From: Bacteroidales bacterium
Lineage (GTDB): Bacteria > Bacteroidota > Bacteroidia > Bacteroidales > WCHB1-69
Assembly: GCA_017961265.1 (NCBI GenBank)
Contig: JAGCXN010000036.1
Coordinates: 1 to 64,000 of the forward strand
Direction of reading: 5' to 3'
Length of the DNA stretch: 64,000 bases
The notes beneath the pieces are model-generated. The model saw only the letters and a list, made by a program, of their open reading frames with translations, did not search any database and had not been told where the DNA came from. Below are positions 18,812-28,241 of this stretch, piece after piece (the first letter of the stretch is position 1; each line of letters begins with the position of its first letter). Both the position numbers and the translations under genes were made by a program.

Positions 18812-20074
18812 GTGAAAACATCCGGGAAAAAAATCACCCTCATTCTACTCCTTATAACCCTTCTTATCGGTGCCGTAACCATTGATGCGGGCGCCCAGAA
18901 AAAAAGCGACCAGCTGAAACAGAATAAGCAGAAGCTCGAAAAGGAGATTAGCAACACACAGGCCATCCTCAACCAGACGCGCAAGAACAAAAGTGCATCA
19001 CTGCAGCAGTTGGCCGTACTGCGCAGACAGATCACGAACCGTGAGCAGTTCATCCTTGCCCTCAACAACGAAATATCTGCCCTTGAGGAAGAAATGGCAC
19101 TCAACATCAAGCTTTCCAAAAGCCTCGACCGCAAACTGACTTACATGAAATCAGACTATGCAACCGTCGTTTACAAGGCATACAAAAACCGGCGACAGAC
19201 CAACAAAATAGTCTTCCTGCTCTCCGCCGAGAATTTTGGACAGATGTTCCGCTGCTACAAATACTACACCTCCTTTGCCGACAACGTCAAGAGCCAAGTG
19301 GAGCAGATTCAGGAAGCGCAACGGGAAATACAAGAAAAAGAGCTTGAAATCCAAGCAATCAAAAGCGAAAAAGCGGCTGCTTTGGCTGGTCATGAGCAGC
19401 AATTGACAGCATTAGAAAAAGAGAAAAAAGAGAAGGACAAGCTCACCGACGATCTGAAAAAGAAGGAGAAACAGTTAGCCTCCGAAATCAGAAAAAAGCA
19501 GCAGGAACAGCAGCGGCTTGACAAGGCCATCAAAAAGGCGATTGAGGACGAGATCAAGGCGGCTAACAGCCAGAAAAAGAAGACCAATTCTGGTGCTACT
19601 ACCTCTGGAGGGAAAACCTCTTCCTCTACTGAACTTTTGCTAACCAAAGAGGAAAAGGCACTCAGCAGCAATTTTGCCAGCAATCAGGGGAAGTTGCCAT
19701 GGCCCGTAGCAAAATGTGCCAAAATCAGGGACTTCGGCACATACGCACATCCTGACGTTCCCTCCGTCACCATGCAGAACAACGGTATCGACCTCGCCAC
19801 TGAGGCGGGAGCCACCGTGCGTGCCGTTTTCCAAGGCGAAGTGTCGAGCGTGCTCGAATATGTCGGCACAAAAATCGTCATCATCAAGCACGGCGAATAC
19901 ATGACGGTCTATCAAAATCTCGGCACTGTCTCCGTGAAAAAAGGTGACAAAGTGACCACCAAACAAGCCATTGGAACTGTTGCAAGAAATACTTCTTCAA
20001 ATACTTACGAGTTACATTTCGAGCTCTGGAAAAACACTTCACACCTCAATCCAAGCAACTGGCTTGCACGGTAG
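18812..20074 (+). CDS. EnvC-like murein hydrolase activator (degenerate M23/LytM domain)
   Basis: 420 residues, GTG start. Signal peptide (about 1-29, ending GAQ), two coiled coils (about 30-110 and 155-250), a low-complexity Ser/Thr/Lys linker, then an M23 LytM domain (about 295-415). Three of the usual zinc-site or catalytic His are replaced: N323 in NNGID (normally H-x-G-I-D), N369 in VYQNL (normally H-L) and E400 in ELH (normally HLH); D327 and H402 remain. This is the pattern of EnvC/NlpD-type activators, which lack hydrolase activity and switch on amidases at the septum. Twelve nt upstream of an unknown gene in the same operon. Confidence 0.85.
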   Translation: MKTSGKKITLILLLITLLIGAVTIDAGAQKKSDQLKQNKQKLEKEISNTQAILNQTRKNKSASLQQLAVLRRQITNREQFILALNNEISALEEEMALNIKLSKSLDRKLTYMKSDYATVVYKAYKNRRQTNKIVFLLSAENFGQMFRCYKYYTSFADNVKSQVEQIQEAQREIQEKELEIQAIKSEKAAALAGHEQQLTALEKEKKEKDKLTDDLKKKEKQLASEIRKKQQEQQRLDKAIKKAIEDEIKAANSQKKKTNSGATTSGGKTSSSTELLLTKEEKALSSNFASNQGKLPWPVAKCAKIRDFGTYAHPDVPSVTMQNNGIDLATEAGATVRAVFQGEVSSVLEYVGTKIVIIKHGEYMTVYQNLGTVSVKKGDKVTTKQAIGTVARNTSSNTYELHFELWKNTSHLNPSNWLAR

Positions 20075-20086
20075 CACTACAAAAAA

Positions 20087-20692
20087 ATGTACATCAACCC
20101 TACACTATTCACTGAATTCATCAACTCCAAAGAAATCTTGTGGTTAGGGATAGATTTTACTCATGCCAAGTTCACCCGCAAAGGTTTTGACGTGCCACAG
20201 GATGTTTTACGAAACTACTTCAACGAATGGAACCAACTTATCATCTCCGACCAGAAGAAGTACGACATCCGCATGAGCTTCCGAAAGCCCATCATGAGCT
20301 ACGACCTTTCGTCCGTCACAAAAGCCAACAAGTCGGTCAAAACCAGCAATATCCTTTGCGAAAACATCACAATTGAGGCTGTACACACAGACGAAGGTAT
20401 TTGCAAGTACCTGCGCCAATTATCCACCCCGCAACAGCACCGTTTCGCCCTCATCTTCATTGTGGAATCCTTTGACTCTTTCTGCAAGACCGGCGCCGTT
20501 TGGGTGGGGCTGTTCGACACCGTTTCGCACGAGCCCGTCCTTTGCGAGAAATTCCTTAAGGTACCCAGTGGTTTCGGAACAAAAAGCTACTGGGGCAGAA
20601 TATTTTACAACATCCTTTATGACATCAGGAGCTATGCCTACTATCGGTGGGAAAGCCTCGTAAAGCCAATGGAAGTATCCTCGCTTGTATAA
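20087..20692 (+). CDS. Conserved hypothetical protein after the EnvC-like gene
   Basis: 201 residues; I do not recognise the family. No signal peptide or membrane helix, so probably cytoplasmic. Mixed alpha/beta composition with WLGIDFTHAKFTRKGFD near the N-terminus, a Tyr-rich C-terminal third (WGRIFYNILYDIRSYAYYRWES) and several Cys. Codon use matches its neighbours, and it starts 12 nt after envC, so it is co-transcribed with it and may share a role in the envelope or cell division. It ends before the promoter of the phosphohexomutase operon. Confidence 0.7.
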   Translation: MYINPTLFTEFINSKEILWLGIDFTHAKFTRKGFDVPQDVLRNYFNEWNQLIISDQKKYDIRMSFRKPIMSYDLSSVTKANKSVKTSNILCENITIEAVHTDEGICKYLRQLSTPQQHRFALIFIVESFDSFCKTGAVWVGLFDTVSHEPVLCEKFLKVPSGFGTKSYWGRIFYNILYDIRSYAYYRWESLVKPMEVSSLV

Positions 20693-20742
20693 CCTGCTGA
20701 CCACCCTTTTCTAAACAATTTTAAGACTCCTTTTCCGTTAAT

Positions 20743-20750
20743 TAAATTTG
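20743..20750 (+). promoter_or_regulatory. -7 promoter box TAAATTTG
   Basis: TAnnTTTG box 22 nt upstream of the phosphohexomutase start; likely drives the operon through lptC. Confidence 0.65.
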
Positions 20751-20772
20751 TAAATCCAAAATCAAAACCATT

Positions 20773-22113
20773 ATGTCCGCATTCAAAGCATACGATTTCA
20801 GAGGTGTATTTGGAAAAGACTACACCTTGGATGACATTTACCGCATCGGTTTCTTTCTTCCTGAGTTACTGAATGTTAAAAAGGTTTTGGTCGGACGTGA
20901 CATGCGTCTCTCCTCCCCCGCCATGTTCGAAGCACTGACCAAGGGCATCACCGATGCCGGCTGTGACGTTTACGATATGGGGCTGACGACCACCCCGATG
21001 GTCTATTACTTCACTGCCAAGCACGGTTTCGATGCCTCAGTGATGATTACGGCCTCCCATAATCCTAAGGAACACAACGGATTGAAAGTTTCACGCACCA
21101 GTGCACTGCCGGTCGGCTACGACACCGGACTCGGACAGCTGGAGCAGATGATCAAGCAGACGCCCCAGCCCGCCCCCACCAAAGGGAAAATCATCCCCCA
21201 CGATGTAAAAGAGGAATACCTCGCCTTCCAACGGCAGTACAGCCACGATATCAGCAACTTGCGGATTGCGATGGATTGCTCCAACGGGATGGCCTCCATC
21301 CTCGTCAAGGAGCTGTTCGGCACCGCGCCCGTCTATCTGTATGACGAACTCGACGGCACCTTCCCTCACCATGAGGCCAACCCGTTGGAGCCGGAAAACG
21401 TGCGTGACTTACAACAGCTTGTGTTGAAGGAGAAGGCCGACATCGGGGTCATCTTCGACGGAGATGCCGACCGTGTGATGTTCGTGGACGAAAAGGGCAC
21501 CTTCATTCCGCCCGACCTGATGATTGCCGTCCTCGGACTCTACTTCATCAACGAAAAAGGCGTGGAGGGCAAGGTGATACAGGACATCCGCACCTCCAAG
21601 TCCGTCACGGAGTACATCAGCAAGCTGGGGCGTGAGGTGTATATCTGGCGCGTGGGGCGTGCGTACGCGGCCCTCAAGCTCCGCGAAATCGACGGCGCCT
21701 TCGGAGGCGAGTTCGCCGGACACTACTACTTCCGCGACTTCTACTACTCCGACTCCGCCATGATTGCCGCACAAGTCATCCTTCACATTGTCAGCGATAT
21801 GAAGAAAAAAGGCGTGTCCGTCTCCGAACTCATCGCCCAAATCGCCACCTACGCCAACTCCGGCGAAATCAACTTCAAGATTGAGAAAAAGAAGGAGGCG
21901 ATGGAGGCCATGAAAGAACACTTTATGGCACAAGAAACCGCCGTAAAGTATATGGACTTCGATGGCTACCGTATCGAGTTCGCCGACTGGTGGTTCAACG
22001 TAAGACCCTCCAATACAGAACCTTATCTCCGTCTTCTGATGGAAGCCAAAACCAAGGAGCTGCTTGATGCCAAGCTGGCAGAGGCGAAAAACGTTCTTGC
22101 ACCTTTTCAATAA
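20773..22113 (+). CDS. Phosphomannomutase/phosphoglucomutase
   Basis: 446 residues, alpha-D-phosphohexomutase superfamily, cytoplasmic. Interconverts hexose 1- and 6-phosphates for sugar-nucleotide synthesis. The phosphoserine loop TASHNPKEHNG has S95, the metal loop DGDADR is at 229-234, the sugar-specificity loop GGEFAGHYYF and the phosphate loop RPSNTEPYLR are intact. The GEFAGHYYF form is seen in ManB/AlgC-type enzymes that use both mannose and glucose phosphates. Followed 9 nt later by coaX. Confidence 0.92.
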   Translation: MSAFKAYDFRGVFGKDYTLDDIYRIGFFLPELLNVKKVLVGRDMRLSSPAMFEALTKGITDAGCDVYDMGLTTTPMVYYFTAKHGFDASVMITASHNPKEHNGLKVSRTSALPVGYDTGLGQLEQMIKQTPQPAPTKGKIIPHDVKEEYLAFQRQYSHDISNLRIAMDCSNGMASILVKELFGTAPVYLYDELDGTFPHHEANPLEPENVRDLQQLVLKEKADIGVIFDGDADRVMFVDEKGTFIPPDLMIAVLGLYFINEKGVEGKVIQDIRTSKSVTEYISKLGREVYIWRVGRAYAALKLREIDGAFGGEFAGHYYFRDFYYSDSAMIAAQVILHIVSDMKKKGVSVSELIAQIATYANSGEINFKIEKKKEAMEAMKEHFMAQETAVKYMDFDGYRIEFADWWFNVRPSNTEPYLRLLMEAKTKELLDAKLAEAKNVLAPFQ

Positions 22114-22122
22114 TGTAAAAGG

Positions 22123-22863
22123 ATGTCCAACTACCTAGCCATCGACATCGGCAACACGCTACAAAAGGCAGCGGTCTTTTCGGAAGACGGCAAAATGCTG
22201 TTTTTCTGCGATAAAGAGCATCTTACCGAAGAGGACTTGCTCCCTGTCATTGAAGAATTTTCCGTCACACATTCCATCCTTTCCAGCGTTGGTGAAAGTG
22301 AGGAGAAATTGGCGCTTTTTCTACAAAAAAAGACCAACCTATTGGTTTTCAGTCATCAGACGCCTCTCCCGATACATCTCAAATATGAAACACCGGAGAC
22401 GCTCGGATTGGACCGGATTGCCAATGCGGTGGCGGCCAACTCCCTGTTTCCCAAAGAGAATGTTCTGTCAATACAAGCCGGCACCTGCCTTGTGATGGAC
22501 TTTGTGACAAAGGATGCGGAATATCGGGGTGGTTCCATCTCACCTGGCTTGGAAATGCGTTTTTCGGCACTACACCATTTCACGAAACGGCTGCCGCTGG
22601 TGGAAAACCAGAAAATCAACCATTTTATTGGCAAGACCACTGAAGAATCCATCCGAAGCGGCGTTCTTAACGGAATTTCCGATGAAATCAACGGTGCTAT
22701 CGAACGGTATCGGGGAGCGTTCGGGAGCCTCCGTATCATCCTCACTGGGGGCAACAAAAATGATTTGGAAAACTCAATAAAAAGTACGATATTTGCCGCC
22801 CCAAATCTGGTTCTGTACGGATTGTATAAAATATTGATATTTAATGCTCAAGCACATCTATAA
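22123..22863 (+). CDS. coaX: Type III pantothenate kinase
   Basis: 246 residues, cytoplasmic. First step of coenzyme A synthesis. ASKHA-fold motifs: AIDIGNTLQKAAVF (Asp8), GLDRIANAVAAN, QAGTCLVMDFV and GGSISPGLEMRFSALHHFT. Length normal for CoaX. The 3' end overlaps the next gene by 20 nt in another frame, a sign of translational coupling. Confidence 0.9.
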   Translation: MSNYLAIDIGNTLQKAAVFSEDGKMLFFCDKEHLTEEDLLPVIEEFSVTHSILSSVGESEEKLALFLQKKTNLLVFSHQTPLPIHLKYETPETLGLDRIANAVAANSLFPKENVLSIQAGTCLVMDFVTKDAEYRGGSISPGLEMRFSALHHFTKRLPLVENQKINHFIGKTTEESIRSGVLNGISDEINGAIERYRGAFGSLRIILTGGNKNDLENSIKSTIFAAPNLVLYGLYKILIFNAQAHL

Positions 22864-24133
22864 GAAAGTCGTTGCTGTCGTCGTCGTCCTGCTTTCCATC
22901 CTGATTGCACCAGCTCAGAACGACATCAGCTCGCCTTACTCCATGTACGGGGTAGGACTTTTGAGCAACGTCACTTCAGGGGCATATAGCGCGATGGGCA
23001 AAGTGGGCTACGCGATGCAGCACCCACATCTTATCAACTTCAAGAATCCTGCTTCCTATGTCGCTTTCGACTCCCTTTCATTCATTGGGGATGTGGGGTT
23101 CAGCATCTACTCCAGCACGCTATCCACCAAATACATCTCACAGAAGGCGACATTGGCCCGTCCAGACTATTTTGCCTTCGGACTGCCCGTAACGAAACAC
23201 TGGCGCACTTGCGCCGGCATACTGCCGTTCAGCAACCTCGGCTACAGCATCAGCGACAGCCGAACGGTGGATAATGTGGGCGATGTGGCGTACCTGTACA
23301 GCGGCAGTGGCGGCTTGTATCAGATATACTGGGGCAACGCTTTCAAACTCTGTAAGGGGCTGTCTATCGGATTGAATGCTTCCTACTTGTTCGGAAATCT
23401 GAACTACACCCAGAGTGCCGTGATTGACGGGGAGAACTTCTTTAATGCCATGTCCAGCCGCACGTTGGACCTTGACGGCATCTATCTCTCCGCCGGATTA
23501 CAATATTTTGTGATGGCTAAGGGAAAACACCTTTTCGGAATTGGGCTGGTGTATGAGAACAGTGCCTATATTTGGGCACGCCAAAACGACTTTGCCTATA
23601 CCTACACCACATCCACTGAAATACCCTGTGACACAGCAAGCTACACCAATAGTAAGGGAAACCTGCAACTGCCTCAAACGATCGGTGGAGGATTTTCTTA
23701 TCAGTACAAGGATAAACTTTGGGTGACGGCTGACGTCTCATGGCAGAATTGGAAACGATTCCATCTTTCCACCGAAACCATGAGCGAGAATTTCAACAAT
23801 GCAATGAATTATTCCATCGGCGTACAGTTCATCCCCGATGCCACTTCGTCGAATTATGCGAAGAAAATACGCCTGCGCATCGGGGCGCGATACTCCACCG
23901 GATACATCAATGCCACCACCAATGGCATCACCACACCAATTTCCGACTTCTGCGTATCTGCAGGCATCGGGCTTCCTCTCAAACTGTTCACCTCCAACTC
24001 CTCCGTCGGCATTTTGTTTGAGTATGGTTCGATGGGCACACGCCAGAACAATCTGTTAAAAGAAAACTATTTCCGTTTCTCCCTACATTTCACATTGCAG
24101 GAGAGATGGTATCAACGTGTAAAATTGGACTAA
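22844..24133 (+). CDS. Putative outer membrane beta-barrel protein
   Basis: 429 residues. Signal peptide (about 1-24, ending APAQ) and a mature protein built of alternating strands, with the N-terminal NDISSPYSMYGVGLLSN and GKVGYAMQHPHLINFKNPASY resembling FadL/OMPP1-like porins of Bacteroidota. It ends in a strand with RFSLHFTL followed by a short basic tail. Start overlaps coaX by 20 nt. The same order (coaX, barrel, TPR, lptC) is familiar in Bacteroidales. Cargo unknown; a transport role is inferred. Confidence 0.7.
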   Translation: MLKHIYKKVVAVVVVLLSILIAPAQNDISSPYSMYGVGLLSNVTSGAYSAMGKVGYAMQHPHLINFKNPASYVAFDSLSFIGDVGFSIYSSTLSTKYISQKATLARPDYFAFGLPVTKHWRTCAGILPFSNLGYSISDSRTVDNVGDVAYLYSGSGGLYQIYWGNAFKLCKGLSIGLNASYLFGNLNYTQSAVIDGENFFNAMSSRTLDLDGIYLSAGLQYFVMAKGKHLFGIGLVYENSAYIWARQNDFAYTYTTSTEIPCDTASYTNSKGNLQLPQTIGGGFSYQYKDKLWVTADVSWQNWKRFHLSTETMSENFNNAMNYSIGVQFIPDATSSNYAKKIRLRIGARYSTGYINATTNGITTPISDFCVSAGIGLPLKLFTSNSSVGILFEYGSMGTRQNNLLKENYFRFSLHFTLQERWYQRVKLD

Positions 24134-24162
24134 AATCATTAATCATTAAAACAAAATAAAAA

Positions 24163-25608
24163 ATGAAAAAGTTACTTTTAGCTGTCACCGTATTTTTCTG
24201 CACTTGGGCTGTGAACGCACAATGCAGTTTCCAATATGGCGCAAATGAAGAAGATTCCATCGCCTGCTTAGGCAACGTCACCGCATTTAACATGCACTTC
24301 AAGGCCCAGCACTGGGAGGATGCTTACAGTGCATGGCAGAAGGTGGTCAACAACTGCCCCTGCGCATGGAGCGGCATGTACCAGAATGCGCCGAAGATGC
24401 TGCAGGCCATGATCAAAGCAGAAAAGGACTCTGCACGCCGTGAGCGTCTCATCGACACACTTCTGTGGACGTACGACATTTACCCGGCCTCCTTCCCTAA
24501 AAATTTCTCAAAGGGACAAGGTATCGGTTATCAGGCATACTACACCATGATGTATCGCAACAAAGACATGGCAAAAGTAGAGGAAGCTTTCGATAACTGC
24601 ATCCGTTCGGTGGAAATGGAGAAGGCTGCTACACAACCCGTGGTTTGGGACTGCTACTTCCGCCTCGCAACACAATTTGTCATCGTGCGCAAGGACACCA
24701 ACATCGTCATTGACGCATACGAAAGAGCCACTGAGTACATCGACGAAGCCATCATCAATGCATGGAAGAAGTATGAGGAGGATCTTCCGCAGTTTGAAGT
24801 GCTGCAAAAGAAGTTTGACAACGGCGAAATCGACAAGATTGTTTACGACAAGGAGGTGAAGAAACTCAATCAGGACACCACCCGCCAGATGGCACTGGTG
24901 CGCAACTATGAGAAGACCATCGGCAAGATTGAGGCCATGTTTGTTCCTTACGCCGAATGTGACATTCTGGAAAAGGTTTACAGCAGCAAGGTTGAGGCCA
25001 ACAAGAATGACATTCCTGCCCTGATGAAGATTGTGGGTACGATGCACAAACGTGGATGCCATAGCTCTGAAACATTCAGAAAGGCTCTTGAAATCGTCCA
25101 CAAGGCACAACCGAGTGCCGAAACTGCCTATATGATGGGCGTGCTCAGTATCTCACAACTGAATGACTACGACCAGGCTGCCAATTACATTACCGAGGCA
25201 ATCAGCCTTTTCCCGACCAACGAGCAGAAAGTGGAACCCTACTACCTGCTTGGCACCATCAACCTGAAGAAAGGCAACTATTCCGCAGCACGCGAAATGG
25301 CTTACAACGCCTTGAAGATCCGTCCTAACTATGGCAAGGCTTACATTTTGATTGGAGACCTTTATGCCGCTTCTGCAGGCCGCTGCAACTCCGACGATCC
25401 GAACGTGGTCCCCGGTGCCGTCTATTGGGCTGCTGCCGACAAGTATGCCAAAGCTGCTGCTGTTGATGCCAGCGTGGCCGCTGATGCCAACGCCAAACGC
25501 GCCCGTCTGCCGAAAGTGCCGATCGAAGAAACCTTCAAGAGAGGCCTCAGCGCCGGACAAGCTTACCACGTAGGCTGCTGGATCAACGAGAACACAACCG
25601 TCAGATAA
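24163..25608 (+). CDS. Exported TPR-repeat protein
   Basis: 481 residues with a signal peptide ending VNAQ. The body is helical; clear TPR-like units occur at about residues 325-415 (AYMMGVLSISQLNDYDQAANYI, YYLLGTINLKKGNYSAAREM, KAYILIGDLYAASAG). A Cys-rich N-terminal segment (CSFQ, CPCAW) may form disulfides. Probably a periplasmic scaffold; it sits between the barrel protein and lptC in the operon and may help outer-membrane or LPS assembly, which is inference. Confidence 0.8.
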   Translation: MKKLLLAVTVFFCTWAVNAQCSFQYGANEEDSIACLGNVTAFNMHFKAQHWEDAYSAWQKVVNNCPCAWSGMYQNAPKMLQAMIKAEKDSARRERLIDTLLWTYDIYPASFPKNFSKGQGIGYQAYYTMMYRNKDMAKVEEAFDNCIRSVEMEKAATQPVVWDCYFRLATQFVIVRKDTNIVIDAYERATEYIDEAIINAWKKYEEDLPQFEVLQKKFDNGEIDKIVYDKEVKKLNQDTTRQMALVRNYEKTIGKIEAMFVPYAECDILEKVYSSKVEANKNDIPALMKIVGTMHKRGCHSSETFRKALEIVHKAQPSAETAYMMGVLSISQLNDYDQAANYITEAISLFPTNEQKVEPYYLLGTINLKKGNYSAAREMAYNALKIRPNYGKAYILIGDLYAASAGRCNSDDPNVVPGAVYWAAADKYAKAAAVDASVAADANAKRARLPKVPIEETFKRGLSAGQAYHVGCWINENTTVR

Positions 25609-25610
25609 CA

Positions 25611-26174
25611 ATGTCAACACTGACGAACTTTATACAAAGCACCCTGTTCCTTGTGTCCGGGGTGCTTTTCCTTTCCTGCGGAACACAGGAGTTCTCCAAA
25701 AACCAGCTGCTGACATTCGACGGCAAGTTCCCCGACGAATCGGCTACTAACGTTGAACTCACCTTCAGCGACTCAGGACGGGTCAACTTCGAGATTTTCG
25801 CCCCCCTTCTCAACAAGTACAACGGGGACCATGCCTATATGGACTGCCCACAAGGAGTGAAAATCATCTCTTACGATTCACGGGGAGAACAAGAGGCCAT
25901 CCTGACTTCTGACTATGCCATCAGCGAAGAATCACCCCAACGAATGGAGGCACGTACACACGTAGTCATCACCAACGTGAAAAACGGTGACACCCTGAAG
26001 ACAGAGAAAATCATCTGGGACAAAGGCAGCCAGCGCATCTACTCGGATGTTGAAGTGAGACAAATCCGTTCGGACGGCACCGTCAACATCGGTGACGGCT
26101 TCGACGCCGACGAGCGTTTCACCAAATATACGGTACGAAATCCAAGGGGGGAAATCATTGCCGATGACCTGTAA
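25611..26174 (+). CDS. lptC: LPS export protein LptC
   Basis: 187 residues. Lipoprotein version: signal with lipobox LSCG, then a beta-jellyroll with VELTFSDSGRVNFEIFAPLLNKYN, YDSRGEQEAILTSDYAI, and TEKIIWDKGSQRIYSDVEV, as in LptC. LptC links the LptBFG transporter to LptA. Enteric LptC has a membrane helix; the lipid anchor is common in Bacteroidota. Starts 2 nt after the TPR gene and is the last of the operon, followed by a strong terminator. Confidence 0.85.
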   Translation: MSTLTNFIQSTLFLVSGVLFLSCGTQEFSKNQLLTFDGKFPDESATNVELTFSDSGRVNFEIFAPLLNKYNGDHAYMDCPQGVKIISYDSRGEQEAILTSDYAISEESPQRMEARTHVVITNVKNGDTLKTEKIIWDKGSQRIYSDVEVRQIRSDGTVNIGDGFDADERFTKYTVRNPRGEIIADDL

Positions 26175-26189
26175 AGAAAAGCACTTTGG

Positions 26190-26221
26190 AGTGGCGGACA
26201 AACAATCCGCCACTTTTTTTT
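26190..26221 (+). terminator. Rho-independent terminator after lptC
   Basis: A perfect 9-bp stem (26190-26198 with 26206-26214) and a run of T, 15 nt after the lptC stop. Confidence 0.93.
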
Positions 26222-26230
26222 ACCGAAGCC

Positions 26231-26261
26231 GTTGAAGCATAACGGAAATAGTGTATATTTG
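26231..26261 (+). promoter_or_regulatory. Promoter of the debranching enzyme (-33 GTTG, -7 TATATTTG)
   Basis: -7 box TAnnTTTG at 26254-26261, -33-like GTTG at 26231-26234, 19-nt spacer. It supports ATG 26289 as the start, since the alternative start at 26232 lies inside the promoter. Confidence 0.7.
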
Positions 26262-26288
26262 CAGCCTTTATGCGAAATTTATAATCCG

Positions 26289-28235
26289 ATGAATTACATT
26301 GAATTTGACAAGGAGAAACTCGTTAACATCGAATACGCAAAATGCCGCGAACTGCTACGATGCAGCCGCACAGGCTCATTCGCCAGCACCACCCTTCTGC
26401 GGCTCAATACACGCAAATACCACGGGCTTTTCATTGTGCCGCAGGACAACATTGACCACGAAAGACACGTGCTTGTCTCCAATCTTAACGAAAGTGTCAT
26501 CATGAATGACATGGAATTTCGTCTTGGGATCCACCAGTACAAGGGCGGCATCATCGACCCGAAAGGGAACAAATACATGCAGCGCTTTGTCGCCGAACCA
26601 GTGCCCACCTACTATTTCCGAGTGGGAAAATTCAATTTCAAGAGCGAGATACTTTTCCTCAACAATGCAGACCGAATGGTCATCAAATATACCATCCTTG
26701 ACGATGTCGAACACGTCTCCTTCCAATTCCAGCCGCTGCTGGCTTTCCGTCAGATCCACCGTCTTACCCATAAAAATGATGTTGCAAACACTGGATACGA
26801 AACATGTGAAAACGGGGTAAAATATTGTCTTTACGAAAATTATACTCCCGTCTATATCCAATGTTCCGAAGAAATCTACTATGAGCATCATCCCGTATGG
26901 TATGAGAATTTCGAATACGAGGAAGAGATCAAGCGCGGTTATGAAGGCATTGAGGATTTGCTAAATCCCGGCAAAATCAATGTAAAATTGAAAAATCAAG
27001 TGCTTTACATCACACTCGGAACGGAGCCTCTCGACCCAAGCACACTGGAAGAACTGTACCACAATGAATTGAAGGGACACACCAACCGCAGCACCTATTT
27101 CAACTGCTTACAAAATGCAGCTGAGCAATTCATCGTGAAACGCAACGGAAAGACCGAAATTATTGCTGGTTATCCCTGGTTCGGACGGTGGGGCCGCGAC
27201 ACCTTCATCTCCCTGCCTGGACTGACGCTGGCTCTCAACAAGCCCGAACTTTGCAAGGAGATCATGGATTCGATGCTGATGGAGCTACAAGGGGGGCTCT
27301 TCCCCAACATCGGCAGTGGCAGCGACTGTGCCTACAACTCGGTCGATGCGCCGCTATGGTTCATCCGCACCCTCCAACAATACGCCACTTTCACAAACAC
27401 CGAAAAACACATCTGGGACGAATACGGCACCGCTGTCAAATCCATCCTTAACGCATATAAGAATGGGGCTTTGTACAACATCCGCATGTTGGACAACGGC
27501 CTCATCTATGCCGGTTGCGAAGGAAAAGCACTGACATGGATGGATGCCATCGTGAACGGCAAGCCCGTCACGCCTCGCACCGGCTGTCAGGTAGAAATCA
27601 ACGCATTATGGTACAATGCGTTGTGTTTCTCTACTGAGATGGCACGCATTGCCAAAGACAAAGATTTCGAAGAGGAGTGGAAAGAAATTATCAAGAACTT
27701 CCCAACAGTTTTCAAAGAAACTTTCTGGTCAAAAGAACTCGGCTATCTCGCTGATTATGTGGATGGTGACTACCGGAATTTCCAGGTCCGTCCCAACATG
27801 CTGGTTGCGGCTTCCCTTCCCTACACTGCCATCAGCGAAAAAATCCGGCAACTCATTCTCAACAAGTGCCGTGAGGAGCTTCTTACCAGCAAAGGGATTC
27901 GTACCCTCTCTCCCAATGACCCCGACTATAAGGGATATTATGCTGGTGACCAGGCAACCCGCGATGCCGCATACCACCAAGGCACCTGCTGGCCGTGGTT
28001 ACTCATCCCCTACACCAACGGTATGTTTTCCGTTTATGGCAAAAAAGCAATTCCTGTCCTTGACAAGATACTGTTCGAATTTGAAGATGACATCCGCGAA
28101 TACGGCATCTCCACTGTCGGTGAGATTTTTGACGGAGCACCGCCACATCGTCCTAACGGCTGTATTTCACAAGCTTGGAGCGTGGCAGCCCTCCTTTACA
28201 TGAAGTGGGTTCTGCAAAACAACCGCACACTTTAG
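26289..28235 (+). CDS. Glycogen debranching enzyme (amylo-alpha-1,6-glucosidase, GDE_C)
   Basis: 648 residues from ATG 26289. N-terminal beta domain (about 1-250, with CSRTGSFASTT and TRKYHGLFIV) and C-terminal (alpha/alpha)6 glucosidase domain with WFGRWGRDTFISLPGL, NIGSGSDCAYNSVDAPLWFI and GAPPHRPNGCISQAWSVA. The usual bacterial form in Bacteroidota. It removes alpha-1,6-linked glucose at branch points during glycogen use; cytoplasmic, as there is no signal peptide. ribD follows with only 6 nt between, so the two may share a message. Confidence 0.92.
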   Translation: MNYIEFDKEKLVNIEYAKCRELLRCSRTGSFASTTLLRLNTRKYHGLFIVPQDNIDHERHVLVSNLNESVIMNDMEFRLGIHQYKGGIIDPKGNKYMQRFVAEPVPTYYFRVGKFNFKSEILFLNNADRMVIKYTILDDVEHVSFQFQPLLAFRQIHRLTHKNDVANTGYETCENGVKYCLYENYTPVYIQCSEEIYYEHHPVWYENFEYEEEIKRGYEGIEDLLNPGKINVKLKNQVLYITLGTEPLDPSTLEELYHNELKGHTNRSTYFNCLQNAAEQFIVKRNGKTEIIAGYPWFGRWGRDTFISLPGLTLALNKPELCKEIMDSMLMELQGGLFPNIGSGSDCAYNSVDAPLWFIRTLQQYATFTNTEKHIWDEYGTAVKSILNAYKNGALYNIRMLDNGLIYAGCEGKALTWMDAIVNGKPVTPRTGCQVEINALWYNALCFSTEMARIAKDKDFEEEWKEIIKNFPTVFKETFWSKELGYLADYVDGDYRNFQVRPNMLVAASLPYTAISEKIRQLILNKCREELLTSKGIRTLSPNDPDYKGYYAGDQATRDAAYHQGTCWPWLLIPYTNGMFSVYGKKAIPVLDKILFEFEDDIREYGISTVGEIFDGAPPHRPNGCISQAWSVAALLYMKWVLQNNRTL

Positions 28236-28241
28236 TTGCAG

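Noticed and set aside
20087-22113. Possible polysaccharide or secondary-metabolite cluster
   Set aside because: The phosphohexomutase is followed by coenzyme A, outer membrane and LPS-export genes, a known housekeeping order, with no glycosyltransferases or polymerase.
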